Source of the DNA: Chitinophagaceae bacterium
GTDB lineage: Bacteria; Bacteroidota; Bacteroidia; Chitinophagales; Chitinophagaceae
Length of the DNA: 64,000 nucleotides
Direction of reading: 5' to 3'
Assembly (NCBI GenBank): GCA_014879565.1
Contig: JACSRW010000022.1
Coordinates: 79,031 to 143,030 of the forward strand
Both the position numbers and the translations under genes were made by a program. Shown here in pieces: positions 27,060 to 35,822 of this stretch. The notes beneath the pieces are model-generated. The model saw only the letters and a program-made list of their open reading frames with translations. It was not told the origin of the DNA and made no database searches. Position 1 is the first letter of the stretch; each line of letters opens with the position of its first letter.

Positions 27060-27085
27060 AATACGGCCGATTATAACGGTAACGG

Positions 27086-28450
27086 CTAACCGATTTTTTG
27101 CAGCCTGACCAGGTTACCGGGCAGGGGCTGGTTGTTCCAGTGCTGGTGGAGGGCCATTGCGGCGCCCAGTGAACTGGCCTGGGCTACTTCCGCACCGGAC
27201 ACTTCCAGTTCCGGAAATGCTTCTGCGAGGTATTCCATATAAATTCTATTCCGGCTGAAACCGCCGTCCACAAATAATTGCTTTACGGGGCTTTCTTTAA
27301 TAACCAGCCAGCTGCTTTCCACCTGCCTGGCCACCAGGTCGGCGATAAGCCGGTGATAGGCTTCCTCATACCCGGAAAAATCAGCGAGGTTGCGGCTGCT
27401 GAATCCCGAATCCGGCCGGAGGTTGTCCGGTTTTGCTGTTTTCAGCTGATCAAAGGGGGGACGGAATTTATCCATCAGCCGGCGGACAGCTTTTACCTTT
27501 TTGTAGGCCTGTATCTCCTTTCCAAAATGATCCGCCAGTCTTTTTACCTGTTGTTCATGTTCGTTACCGGCGAACAACCGGGATGCTTTCACCGGGCGTC
27601 CTTTATAGGTCAGGTAACAAAGACAGTCATTCTTCAGTTCTGTTTCTGTCAGGGGCTGGTCATTAAAGGGGTTGAGCGTAATACACCAGGTACCGGTGGA
27701 GAGCAGCACAAAGGGCACTGTAAAGGAAGCCAGGTAAGGAATCAGGGCAGCGGAGCTGTCGTGCAAACCGGGTCCGACCGGTATGCCTTCCCTGGAAAAA
27801 CCGGCCAGTTCATCAGCAGGTGTCAGGGCGGCAAATTTTGATTCCAGTCCTTCTTCGCCGACCCATTTATGATAACGGCCGGTTTCAAAATTCCATAGCT
27901 GTGTATGGCATCCGATACTGGTGATATCGGTACAGGTAACACCGCAGAGCGTATAACTCAGGTATTGGGGGAAATGCAGCGCTGTTTTAATTTTTTCAAA
28001 CAGGGCCGGGTTTTCTGCCTTCAGCCGGTAGACCTGCAAACCGGAATTCAGGCTGCCCAGTGCCGGCGAAGCGGTTTGCCTGGCCAGGGTATCTTCCCCG
28101 CCCCATTTCTTATAAAAAGCTTCGAGCAATGAATGCGGGTAGGGTTTCAGGTAATTGTAAAGGGGCAGCATGACCTGTCCTTCCTTATCCAGGTACACAA
28201 AACTGGCTCCATAGGCGGAGAAGTTCACCGCTTTCAGCAGATACCGGTCACTCTTCAGCAGTTCCAGGTAGTTTTGAATCATCCAGCCGGTCAGCGCACG
28301 GAGATCCTCGCAGGGAAATCCGTCTTCATCACTGATTTCATCAAAATGCAGACTGGTTTCCTGCATCACGTCATAGGTCTCGCTGAAGAGCAGTAATTTC
28401 TTATTGGTCTTCCCGATATCAAAAACCGCTATAACCGGAATTTTTTCCAT
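27086..28450 (-). CDS. rhaB: FGGY-family carbohydrate kinase, probable L-rhamnulokinase
   Basis: Sugar kinase of 454 residues that should phosphorylate L-rhamnulose to L-rhamnulose 1-phosphate in the cytoplasm. The N-terminal ATPase loop reads AVFDIGKTNKKLLLF, and the second-domain phosphate motif reads LLSTGTWCITLNPF. The C-terminal half contains FVDGGFSRN. The family also contains fuculokinases, and the enzyme is not close to E. coli RhaB by eye; the function is assigned from its place between the isomerase (1-base overlap) and lutA. The gene symbol is by function. Confidence 0.85.
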   Translation of the reverse strand: MEKIPVIAVFDIGKTNKKLLLFSETYDVMQETSLHFDEISDEDGFPCEDLRALTGWMIQNYLELLKSDRYLLKAVNFSAYGASFVYLDKEGQVMLPLYNYLKPYPHSLLEAFYKKWGGEDTLARQTASPALGSLNSGLQVYRLKAENPALFEKIKTALHFPQYLSYTLCGVTCTDITSIGCHTQLWNFETGRYHKWVGEEGLESKFAALTPADELAGFSREGIPVGPGLHDSSAALIPYLASFTVPFVLLSTGTWCITLNPFNDQPLTETELKNDCLCYLTYKGRPVKASRLFAGNEHEQQVKRLADHFGKEIQAYKKVKAVRRLMDKFRPPFDQLKTAKPDNLRPDSGFSSRNLADFSGYEEAYHRLIADLVARQVESSWLVIKESPVKQLFVDGGFSRNRIYMEYLAEAFPELEVSGAEVAQASSLGAAMALHQHWNNQPLPGNLVRLQKIG

Positions 28451-29724
28451 CAGAGTCCGGTAGCGATTGTGTGAGTACCTCTTTCTTTTGTCAGGCCTTC
28501 CCTGATTTTTTCTTCCCGGAAGAATTGCAGCGGGTTCAGGGCACCACCGCTCCGCAGCCGGGCTTCTGCTACCAGGGCGCGTACATCGGTATGGAACACC
28601 TGTTTCAGGATTTCCTGCGCCGCCACCACATCATTGTTTTCCTGCGCGGTATTCAGGGCCCGGCGGTCTACCAGTAAGGCATGCGCATAGGCCATCATGA
28701 TCGCTTCCACAGATTGCAGCAGGTCTTCCAGGGGGTCCTTCACATTGTGTGAGGCGTCAATCATCCAGCCAAGGTCCCTGGCATGATCCATCCCTCTTGC
28801 ATCCATACCTTCCACCAGTTCATTAAAGATCAGGAAAAGCTGATAAGGCTTGATGCTGCCCACAGTTAAATCATCATCGCCGTATTTACTGTCATTGAAA
28901 TGAAAACCGGCCAGTTTCCCTTCCATCAGCAGCAGGGATACAATCTGTTCAATATTGGCATTGGGCAGGTGATGCCCCAGGTCTACCAGTGTATAGGCTT
29001 TGGCACCGAGCTTATTGGCATAGAGCAGGGATTGTCCCCAGTCGCCAACGGTCATGGAATAGAAATTCGGTTCAAAGGCTTTGTATTCCACGAACATTTT
29101 CCAGTTATCCGGCAGGGCGGCATAGATTTCCTGCAGGCTTTCCAGGGTATGCTGAAATGCTTTCCGGAAATTCAGTTGTCCGGGAAAACAGCTGCCATCT
29201 GCCAGCCATACGGTGAGGGATTCGGAACCCAGTTCCACCCCATGACGGATCACGTCAATATTATGCGCGATGGCCTGCTGACGGGTAGCTTTGTTTACGT
29301 TCTGCAGGGAACCGAATTTATAGGTATGAGGCTGACCGGGCTGGTCCTGAAAGGTATTGGAGTTTACCGCGTCAAATTTCAGCTCCAGTTCTGCTGCCAG
29401 TTTACGAATGGCTGCATAATCTTTGGGAATATCCCAGGGAATATGGAGGGAGATCGCTCCGCTGGAACGGTTCAACGCATGCAGCAACCCTACGTCTTCC
29501 ATTTTTTGTTCCAGGCTGCCGGGTTCACCCGGACCGGGGAAGCGGCCAAAACGTGTGCCCCCTGTTCCCAGGGCCCAGGAAGGAATAGCCACCTGGAATT
29601 TCATCAGTTTATCAATTACGGGATCAAGGTTGCCAAGTTCGGATTGCAGAAAGGATAAACGCTGATGATGTTTATGCTGAAATTTTTCGTTATGCCGGCT
29701 GATCAGTTTACTGTCAATTCTCAT
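28450..29724 (-). CDS. rhaI: L-rhamnose isomerase (Pseudomonas stutzeri RhaI type)
   Basis: TIM-barrel metal-dependent isomerase of 424 residues converting L-rhamnose to L-rhamnulose in the cytoplasm. Metal-ligand segments typical of this class can be seen in order: FVEYKAFEPNFYS (Glu), LVDLGHHLPNANIE (Asp), GFHFNDSKYGDDD (His) and WMIDASHNV (Asp). Its stop overlaps the kinase start by 1 base. Upstream lies an 84-base gap with a strong minus-strand terminator (29751-29791). A TACATTTA box at 29741-29748, one base off the -7 consensus, could restart transcription 16 bases before the ATG. Confidence 0.93.
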   Translation of the reverse strand: MRIDSKLISRHNEKFQHKHHQRLSFLQSELGNLDPVIDKLMKFQVAIPSWALGTGGTRFGRFPGPGEPGSLEQKMEDVGLLHALNRSSGAISLHIPWDIPKDYAAIRKLAAELELKFDAVNSNTFQDQPGQPHTYKFGSLQNVNKATRQQAIAHNIDVIRHGVELGSESLTVWLADGSCFPGQLNFRKAFQHTLESLQEIYAALPDNWKMFVEYKAFEPNFYSMTVGDWGQSLLYANKLGAKAYTLVDLGHHLPNANIEQIVSLLLMEGKLAGFHFNDSKYGDDDLTVGSIKPYQLFLIFNELVEGMDARGMDHARDLGWMIDASHNVKDPLEDLLQSVEAIMMAYAHALLVDRRALNTAQENNDVVAAQEILKQVFHTDVRALVAEARLRSGGALNPLQFFREEKIREGLTKERGTHTIATGL

Positions 29725-29740
29725 GCTGTGCTGGTTTGAA

Positions 29741-29748
29741 TAAATGTA
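29741..29748 (-). promoter_or_regulatory. Near-consensus -7 box for rhaI (TACATTTA)
   Basis: One mismatch to TAnnTTTG, directly after the terminator T-run and 16 bases before the rhaI ATG, the same distance as in several exact promoters of this window. It would let the isomerase, kinase and lut genes be transcribed separately from rhaT and the fusion gene. Confidence 0.35.
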
Positions 29749-29750
29749 AA

Positions 29751-29791
29751 GAAAAAGTCTGCCTTCACCGGTGAGCGGCAGCAGGCAGACC
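29751..29791 (-). terminator. Intrinsic terminator between the aldolase/dehydrogenase gene and rhaI
   Basis: On the minus strand, GTCTGCC pairs with GGCAGAC (7 bp, extendable by a G-U and an A-T pair) around a 20-base loop, followed at once by TTTTTCTTT. It starts 18 bases after the stop of the upstream gene. The loop itself contains a CACCGGTG palindrome. It is the clearest intrinsic terminator in the window. Confidence 0.75.
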
Positions 29792-29808
29792 TGGAAATAT
29801 TGCCGGTT

Positions 29809-31929
29809 TTACCGGTAGAATCCCATGGCCACCCCACCGTCCACATTCAGGGAGTTGCCGGTGGATTTTCCCAGCAAGCCTCCCACAAAAACGAAACAGG
29901 CGTTGGCTATATCTTCCGGCAGGATGATTTCGTTCAGCAATGTGCGCTTGGCATAATAGGCCGGCAGTTCATCAACACTGATGCCATAGGCTCTTGCCCG
30001 TCCTTCCGCCCATCCTCCTGCCCAGATATTGGAGTCGGAAATCACGGCATCGGGGTTAACGGTATTCACGCGGATTTTATCCGCTCCCAGTTCGGCGGCC
30101 ATCAGACGGGTCAGATGGGCCTGCGCGGCTTTGGCACTTCCGTAACCGGGATTATTGGGCCCGGCCACTACGGCATTTTTGGAAACGATATTGACGATAT
30201 CACCGCCAAATCCCTGTTTACGCATCACTTCAATTCCTTTTTGCGAAACGAGGAACTGTCCTTTAACCAGGATATCATAAAGCCGGTCCCATTCTTCAAG
30301 AGTATGTTCCGCAATGGATTTGGAAATACTGATACCCGCGTTATTGATCACAATATCCACCCCGCCGAAAGCCAGTACGGCATCTTCATAAGCCGCCTCC
30401 ACGCTGGCGGTATCGGCTACATTCAGCAGGGTGCTGGCCACCGCATCCTTCCCAAACTGTTTGGTCAGTTCTTCTTTGGCACCGGACAGGCGTTCGGCAT
30501 TGATATCATTGATCACCACACAGGCGCCTTCTTCCGCGAATTTTTTTGCAATAGCTTTCCCGATGCCACCTGCACTGCCGGTAACCAGGGCCACCCGTCC
30601 GCTGAGGGGTTTGGGTTTGGGCATCCGCTGCAGTTTGGCTTCTTCCAGTAACCAGTATTCAATATCAAAAGCTTCCTGCCGGGGCAGGGAGGTATATTCC
30701 GAAACCGCTTCCGCTCCGCGCATGACATTAATCGCGTTAATATAAAATTCCGCGGCCACGCGGGCGGTCTGTTTATCTTTTGAGAAAGTAAACATACCCA
30801 CGCCGGGATAGAGGATCACCACCGGGTTGGCATCCCGGATAGCGGGACTGTTGGCATGTTTGCAGGTCTCATAATACTCCGTATACATTTTCCGGTACGC
30901 GTCAAACTGGGGAGCCAGTTTTTCCTTCACCGCTTTTACATTCGTCAGATCCGCATCGGTGCCGAGTTCCAGTACCAGCGGAGAAATTTTTGTACGGAGA
31001 AAATGATCCGGGCAACTGGTGCCGAGCGGAGCCAGCCTGTCCAGGTCATGGGAGTTAATGAATTGCAGTACCCGGTCATCATCGGTGAAATGGCCGACCA
31101 TTCTTTGTTTGGAGGAACAGCATCCTCTCAGTACCGGAGCCAGCTGCGCCGCTTTTTTCCGGCGCTCTTCCACCGGGAGCGCTTCTCTTTTCTGTCCGCC
31201 GAAAACGGGTCTTTTTTTCCCGGTATTTTCTTCCAGATATTGTGCACAGCGTTCGATTACCTCGAGGGTATTGATATAACTCTCATAGGCGGTATCCCCC
31301 CAGGTGAAAAGGCCATGTGATCCCAGCATGATGCCGCGGATTCCCGGGTTTTCATCCAGGCACTGTTTCAGTTTCAGGCCGAGGTCAAAACCGGGCCGCT
31401 GCCAGTCCACCCAGCCGATGGTACCGTTAAACAATTCCTGTGTTATTTTTTTCCCGTCTTTAGCCGCAGCGATGGCAATAGCCGCATCGGGATGCAGGTG
31501 ATCAATATGTTTGAATGGCAAGAAACCATGCAAGGGGGTATCAATTGAAGGGGCTTTGGAAGCCAGGTCATAGATACAGTGATTAAACAGTTCCACCATT
31601 TCATCTTCATGGGCGAGTCCGCGATATACATTCTTCAGACTGCGGAGCCGGTCTACATACAGCGCTGCCAGTCCGTTCCGTTTCATAGACCCGAGATCAC
31701 CCCCGCTCCCCTTGATCCACATGATTTCAGTTTCCTGGCCGGTGAGCGGATCTTTGGCTATGGCTTTACAGGAGGTATTACCGCCCCCGTAATTGGTGAG
31801 GCGCAGGTCGGCACCCAGCAGGTTGGAACGATACACCAGCAGGGCTACTTCATCTCCCGCCATAGCGGCGGCTTTCTCTTCGTTCCAGAGATAGCTGACG
31901 TGTTTAAAACTGGTTGTTACGACTGACAT
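29809..31929 (-). CDS. rhaEW: Bifunctional rhamnulose-1-phosphate aldolase / L-lactaldehyde dehydrogenase
   Basis: Fusion of 706 residues. The N-terminal half is a class II aldolase/adducin domain with Zn-ligand histidines (LHGFLPFKHIDHLHPDA and GSHGLFTWG), which should split L-rhamnulose 1-phosphate to DHAP and L-lactaldehyde. The C-terminal half is a short-chain dehydrogenase with VTGSAGGIGKAIA, NNAG and the YGSAK active site. In the related Bacillus RhaEW the second domain oxidises lactaldehyde to L-lactate. The start overlaps the end of rhaT by 26 bases. Adjacent lutABC fits a lactate product. The symbol follows the Bacillus name. Confidence 0.93.
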   Translation of the reverse strand: MSVVTTSFKHVSYLWNEEKAAAMAGDEVALLVYRSNLLGADLRLTNYGGGNTSCKAIAKDPLTGQETEIMWIKGSGGDLGSMKRNGLAALYVDRLRSLKNVYRGLAHEDEMVELFNHCIYDLASKAPSIDTPLHGFLPFKHIDHLHPDAAIAIAAAKDGKKITQELFNGTIGWVDWQRPGFDLGLKLKQCLDENPGIRGIMLGSHGLFTWGDTAYESYINTLEVIERCAQYLEENTGKKRPVFGGQKREALPVEERRKKAAQLAPVLRGCCSSKQRMVGHFTDDDRVLQFINSHDLDRLAPLGTSCPDHFLRTKISPLVLELGTDADLTNVKAVKEKLAPQFDAYRKMYTEYYETCKHANSPAIRDANPVVILYPGVGMFTFSKDKQTARVAAEFYINAINVMRGAEAVSEYTSLPRQEAFDIEYWLLEEAKLQRMPKPKPLSGRVALVTGSAGGIGKAIAKKFAEEGACVVINDINAERLSGAKEELTKQFGKDAVASTLLNVADTASVEAAYEDAVLAFGGVDIVINNAGISISKSIAEHTLEEWDRLYDILVKGQFLVSQKGIEVMRKQGFGGDIVNIVSKNAVVAGPNNPGYGSAKAAQAHLTRLMAAELGADKIRVNTVNPDAVISDSNIWAGGWAEGRARAYGISVDELPAYYAKRTLLNEIILPEDIANACFVFVGGLLGKSTGNSLNVDGGVAMGFYR

Positions 31930-33046
31930 AACTTACTTCTTTTTCGGTTTTATTATTCTCGTGCAGGCTGTTTCCTCTTCCTACTAACAAAACAGAGAGG
32001 ATAATGATGACAATACCTGCCGTGATAGTCATTTTTGTTTTCCGGCTCACCCCTTTCCATTCCCGGAGTACCAGTCCCCACATATTCGTCACCAGGATAA
32101 TAAAGGCCATATGCAGGATCCAGGAGCTCGGTCCATTTCCCAGTTTGCTCTCACCCATTCCATAGAAGAAGAACTGGAGGAACCAGGTGGTGCCGGCCAG
32201 GGCGGAAAAAAGGTAATTTTTTAAGAGCGGGCTCTTTTTATCTGTATAATCACCAAAGGATTTATTGCGGGCATTCAGGAGCATACACCAGATAAAGTTG
32301 GTGGTCAGACCGCCCCAGAGCAGCACCACATAGATTACATTGTTGCGGTACAGGAATTCGCCTTCACCCGGATGAGCCAGTTTCCAGGCATCATTGGCCA
32401 CAACGGCCATGCCCTGCCCGGCTTCCAGCCCGAAATTAAAACAGGCGCTGAGTACCCCGGAAACGACCGAAACAAACATACCCAGCCCGAAGCGGTATTC
32501 GGTTTTTACGGCCGTGCCGTGCGGATCGCCCGCGGCGCCGTTCACTTCTTTTTCTTTCATCATCCCGGCTTTTCCAGAGATGGTAATCCCCACGATACAT
32601 AACAGCAGTCCGGCAAGAATGGTAAGCCCCCATTGCGAGCTGATCATTTCCCCGAATGTGTCTTTACCGGCAACCGGGAAGAAGTCGTAATAAATAGCGG
32701 GGATCAGGGCCCCGAAAACCATACAGAGTCCGAGGATAATGCTGCTACCGAGCGACACACCGAGATAACGGACGCCAAGACCATAGGTCAGACCGCCGAT
32801 ACCCCATAATACCCCGTACATAAACGTATATAAAAGGGTGCTTTGTTCTGTTCCCGAAATAATTTCGGCAAAACCCGGAATGGTAAACCAGGCGGCCAGC
32901 GGAGGTACGATCAGCCAGGAAAACAGGCCACCGGTAATCCAGTAGCTTTCCCAGCTCCAGCCTTTTACCTTTTTATACGGAATATAAAAACTGCCGGAGG
33001 CGAAACCGCCCAAAAAGTGAAATACAACACCTAAAATAACATTCAT
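31904..33046 (-). CDS. rhaT: L-rhamnose/proton symporter RhaT
   Basis: Inner-membrane transporter of 380 residues with about ten helices of the drug/metabolite transporter type, importing L-rhamnose with protons. It begins MNVILGVVFHFLGGFASGSFYIPYKKVKGWSWE.. and shows the family blocks GGLTYGLGVRYLGVSLGSSI and GMGESKLGNGPSSWILHM. It is first in the rhamnose cluster, divergent from the GntR-type regulator across a 205-base gap that holds a perfect palindrome. A TATTTTTA near-match to the -7 box lies about 39 bases before the start. It overlaps the aldolase/dehydrogenase gene. Confidence 0.95.
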   Translation of the reverse strand: MNVILGVVFHFLGGFASGSFYIPYKKVKGWSWESYWITGGLFSWLIVPPLAAWFTIPGFAEIISGTEQSTLLYTFMYGVLWGIGGLTYGLGVRYLGVSLGSSIILGLCMVFGALIPAIYYDFFPVAGKDTFGEMISSQWGLTILAGLLLCIVGITISGKAGMMKEKEVNGAAGDPHGTAVKTEYRFGLGMFVSVVSGVLSACFNFGLEAGQGMAVVANDAWKLAHPGEGEFLYRNNVIYVVLLWGGLTTNFIWCMLLNARNKSFGDYTDKKSPLLKNYLFSALAGTTWFLQFFFYGMGESKLGNGPSSWILHMAFIILVTNMWGLVLREWKGVSRKTKMTITAGIVIIILSVLLVGRGNSLHENNKTEKEVSYVSRNNQF

Positions 33047-33200
33047 AAGGGAAAACAGTTAGGAAGCAATCATTTTGTACATTATAAAAATAGGAATTGC
33101 CCTCCGTCTCCCGTCCTGCCCCGTTATGCCTGCAAACCGGACCAACTGACCGGGAGACCCATTTGCCAAATAATTGATACTTTCAGCCTTCGATTGCTTG

Positions 33201-33218
33201 TTTACCGGCCCCGGTAAA
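33201..33218. promoter_or_regulatory. 18-bp perfect palindrome, candidate operator
   Basis: Arms TTTACCGG and CCGGTAAA flank CC, 34 bases before the regulator start and about 155 bases from the divergent rhaT start. It is a good dimer site for the neighbouring GntR-type protein, either for autoregulation or shared control. A second, looser pair of arms (GTCTCCCG 33106-33113 and CGGGAGAC 33151-33158) lies in the same gap. Confidence 0.5.
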
Positions 33219-33251
33219 TAAATCCGTCTGCGGGCCAAAAAAGGACTGACG

Positions 33252-34283
33252 ATGAAAAAAAATGCGCTATTCGACTATATCCTGATTGATTATCTCTCGG
33301 CCACCCCGAAGTATATGCAACTGGCCAATTCGGTCATCAAGGCCATCAGTGCCGGCAAAATCGGACAGGAAGATCTCCTGCCTTCCATTAATGAACTGAG
33401 CTTTGAATTTGAGATTTCCCGGGACACTGTGGAAAAGGGCTACAAGTACCTGAAACAGATCGGGGTGCTGGGATCCGTTCCAGGCAAGGGTTATTTTGTC
33501 AAATCCACGGAAGTGGAACAGCCGCTCCGGATATTCCTGCTCTTTAACAAACTGGGCGCCCATAAAAAAATCGTGTACGATTCATTTGTGCAGGCCCTGG
33601 GAGAAATGGCCCTGATTGATTTTTATGTGTACAACAATGACTTCACCCTGTTTAAAAAACTGATCCAGCATCACCGGAAAGAATATACCCACTATGTGAT
33701 CATCCCGCATTTCCTGGAAGGCGGCGAAAGCGCCTACGATATCATCAACCAGATACCCACGGAAAAATTACTGGTTATGGACAAACTGATACCGGGGATC
33801 AAAGGCCAGTACGCGGCTGTATATGAAAATTTTGAAAAGGATATTTACGCGGCCCTGGAGGAATTGCGGGAACCCTTAAGCAAGTACCATACGCTGAAGA
33901 TCATTTTCCCTGACGACACGTATCACCCTGAAGAAATTCTGAAAGGTTTTACCAGGTTCTGCAAACAGTATGCTTTTAATCACCGGATAGTGCATGACAT
34001 TTCCAAAGAGCCGATCAAGGAAGGAGATGTCTTTATCAACCTGATGGAAGAAGACCTGGTCACCCTGATTGAAAAAATTCTCGTTACCAAAATGAAAGTG
34101 GGCAAACATGTGGGAGTAATATCCTACAACGAAACACCGCTGAAGAAAATCATCCTGAACGGCATTACCACCATCTCCACTGATTTTGAGTTTATGGGTA
34201 AAAAAGCCGCAGAGATGATCCTCAACGGCTCTACGGAACATGTGGAAATTCCTTTTTATGTCACCAACCGCTGCTCCCTGTAG
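33252..34283 (+). CDS. GntR-type transcriptional regulator with periplasmic-binding-like sensor domain
   Basis: Cytoplasmic regulator of 343 residues. The N-terminal ~75 residues are a GntR winged helix (KYMQLANSVIKAISAGKIG, LLPSINELSFEFEISRDTVE, LGSVPGKGYFV). The remainder is a LacI-like sugar-sensing domain (YVIIPHF, LLVMDKLIPG, a final ISTDFEFMGKKAAEMIL helix), not the FCD or UTRA domain common in GntR proteins. It is divergent from rhaT, so it most likely senses rhamnose or rhamnulose and controls the rhamnose cluster; it could also act on the pectin cluster that begins 2 bases beyond its stop on the other strand. Activator or repressor cannot be told. Confidence 0.85.
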   Translation: MKKNALFDYILIDYLSATPKYMQLANSVIKAISAGKIGQEDLLPSINELSFEFEISRDTVEKGYKYLKQIGVLGSVPGKGYFVKSTEVEQPLRIFLLFNKLGAHKKIVYDSFVQALGEMALIDFYVYNNDFTLFKKLIQHHRKEYTHYVIIPHFLEGGESAYDIINQIPTEKLLVMDKLIPGIKGQYAAVYENFEKDIYAALEELREPLSKYHTLKIIFPDDTYHPEEILKGFTRFCKQYAFNHRIVHDISKEPIKEGDVFINLMEEDLVTLIEKILVTKMKVGKHVGVISYNETPLKKIILNGITTISTDFEFMGKKAAEMILNGSTEHVEIPFYVTNRCSL

Positions 34284-34285
34284 GA

Positions 34286-35056
34286 TCAGCGCAGGTAGCG
34301 GGCGATATTGCCCGGGTTGAGCTCTTTCAGCTGACTGATTACGATATCCCTGTTCAGCAGCGCTCCTTCCTGGTTGGTATGGGTATGGTCGCCCTTAAAA
34401 AATCCTTTTACTTTCTCCTCTCCCAGCGCATCATACTGATCCGCCACCAGGCTGTTCAGGTCAATAAAGGCAGCGCCTTCTTCTTCCGCCACCTGCCTGG
34501 CCCATAATGCCCAGGAGTCGGCTGAGCGGCTGATTTTTCCGTTTTTCCAGTTCTCCCTGGGTATCAGCGAACACACAATGGGGATGGCGCCTTTTGCCTT
34601 TGTATCCCGTACAAATTTGCGCATATACCAACCATAGGTATACACGGTCTCCTGCATTTTCCGGATCGGGTTATAGATCAGGGTATCCTGGTTTCCTGTT
34701 CCCCGCAATACGCCGCGGGCCCGGGCGGTATCATCCAGCGGACTGGCATCATTGTGTCCGAATTGCATAATCACATAATCGCCTTTTTTAAGCGTCTGCA
34801 GAATTTTATCCCAGCGGCCTTCTGTCTGGAAGGTGCGGCTGCTGCGGCCACCCATGGCATGGTTCTGTACAGACAGCTGCAGGGTATCGGTTTTATCCGC
34901 GATAAAACTCCCCCAGCCCCACTGGCCGTTGCGGCCGGTGCCGTCTCCGTTGCGAACGGTACTGTCGCCGATAATATAGAAGACGGGCTTTTCCTGCTGT
35001 ATAAAATAAAATGAAGTCAGCAGGATAAACAGAACGGGATAGAAGGCTTTTTTCAT
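34286..35056 (-). CDS. Rhamnogalacturonan acetylesterase (SGNH, CE12-like), copy 1
   Basis: Secreted SGNH-fold esterase of 256 residues that should remove acetyl groups from the galacturonic acid of rhamnogalacturonan-I so that lyases can act. Block I reads IIGDSTVRN with catalytic Ser32. Block II contains GGRSSRTF, block III QFGHND near residue 99, and block V GDHTHTN near 224 supplies the Asp-His pair. The N-terminus is hydrophobic but without a clean signal cleavage site. It lies 3 bases after a paralogue. It is the last gene of the pectin cluster; its stop is 2 bases from the convergent regulator. Confidence 0.9.
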   Translation of the reverse strand: MKKAFYPVLFILLTSFYFIQQEKPVFYIIGDSTVRNGDGTGRNGQWGWGSFIADKTDTLQLSVQNHAMGGRSSRTFQTEGRWDKILQTLKKGDYVIMQFGHNDASPLDDTARARGVLRGTGNQDTLIYNPIRKMQETVYTYGWYMRKFVRDTKAKGAIPIVCSLIPRENWKNGKISRSADSWALWARQVAEEEGAAFIDLNSLVADQYDALGEEKVKGFFKGDHTHTNQEGALLNRDIVISQLKELNPGNIARYLR

Positions 35057-35059
35057 CGG

Positions 35060-35818
35060 TCAGTTATTTTTTAAGTACGTGTTAAGTCCGAGGGCGGGCA
35101 GGCGACGGATGCCCTCTGCCACTGAAGCCGCATTCACGCGGGCGCCTTCCTCATTGGTATGAGTATGATCTCCCTGGAACAGCGTTTTCACTTTTTCGGG
35201 GCCCCACTGGTCAAATTTATCTGCCGAGAGGGCATTGAGGTCAATAAAGAATACCGCCTCCTCCCGCGCGATGTCAGCCGCCCATTTGCCAAAGTCCTTC
35301 TCTGCCCGTTTTACTTTTCCGTCAGTCCACTGGTTACGCGGAATCATGGAACAGATTACGGGCACCGCCCCTTTGGCCCTGGCCTCCCGCACAAATTTGC
35401 GGAGGTACCAGCCGTAACTGTGTACGGTTTCTGTCAGGGTATCTCCCCAGTTGAGCTGCACGCTGTCATCTCCGGTGCCCCGGAGCACTCCCCGGTAACC
35501 GGCACGGGATGTATCGGGCTTGCCTCCTTCATTATGCCCGAACTGGATCAGCAAAAAATCACCCGGATGTATAGCCGAAATAACCTTCTCCCATCTTTTT
35601 TCCTTTATAAATGTGCGTGTACTTCTTCCGGCCATTGCCTGGTTGCTGATCCGGATACGGGTGGTATCCAGCCATTCACCGATCATCTCCCCCCAGCCGC
35701 ACTGGGGCCGGTGGGTATTGCGTACGGTTGAATCACCAATGATATACAAAACCGGTTTCTGTGGCGGTTTCCACGCTGCTGCCAGCACCAGCATAAACAG
35801 GAAGAGAATAATTCGCAT
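35060..35818 (-). CDS. Rhamnogalacturonan acetylesterase (SGNH, CE12-like), copy 2
   Basis: Paralogue of the next gene, 252 residues, with the same motifs: YIIGDSTVRN (catalytic Ser30), AGRSTRTF, QFGHNEGG and GDHTHTNEEGA. One visible difference is block III, GHNE here versus GHND in the other copy. The N-terminal helix (LFLFMLVLAAAWKP) should send it to the periplasm. It lies 4 bases downstream of the PL11 lyase gene. Two copies may divide acetyl positions (O-2 and O-3) or chain sizes between them; this is inference. Confidence 0.9.
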   Translation of the reverse strand: MRIILFLFMLVLAAAWKPPQKPVLYIIGDSTVRNTHRPQCGWGEMIGEWLDTTRIRISNQAMAGRSTRTFIKEKRWEKVISAIHPGDFLLIQFGHNEGGKPDTSRAGYRGVLRGTGDDSVQLNWGDTLTETVHSYGWYLRKFVREARAKGAVPVICSMIPRNQWTDGKVKRAEKDFGKWAADIAREEAVFFIDLNALSADKFDQWGPEKVKTLFQGDHTHTNEEGARVNAASVAEGIRRLPALGLNTYLKNN

Positions 35819-35822
35819 GGTT

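Noticed and set aside
33085..33092. TATTTTTA as a rhaT promoter box
   Set aside because: One mismatch to the consensus in an AT-rich stretch and no -33 element; kept only as a remark in the rhaT entry.
33106..33158. Inverted repeat GTCTCCCG / CGGGAGAC in the rhaT-regulator gap
   Set aside because: Arms are 37 bases apart and GC-rich; too weak to claim as an operator next to the much better palindrome at 33201-33218.
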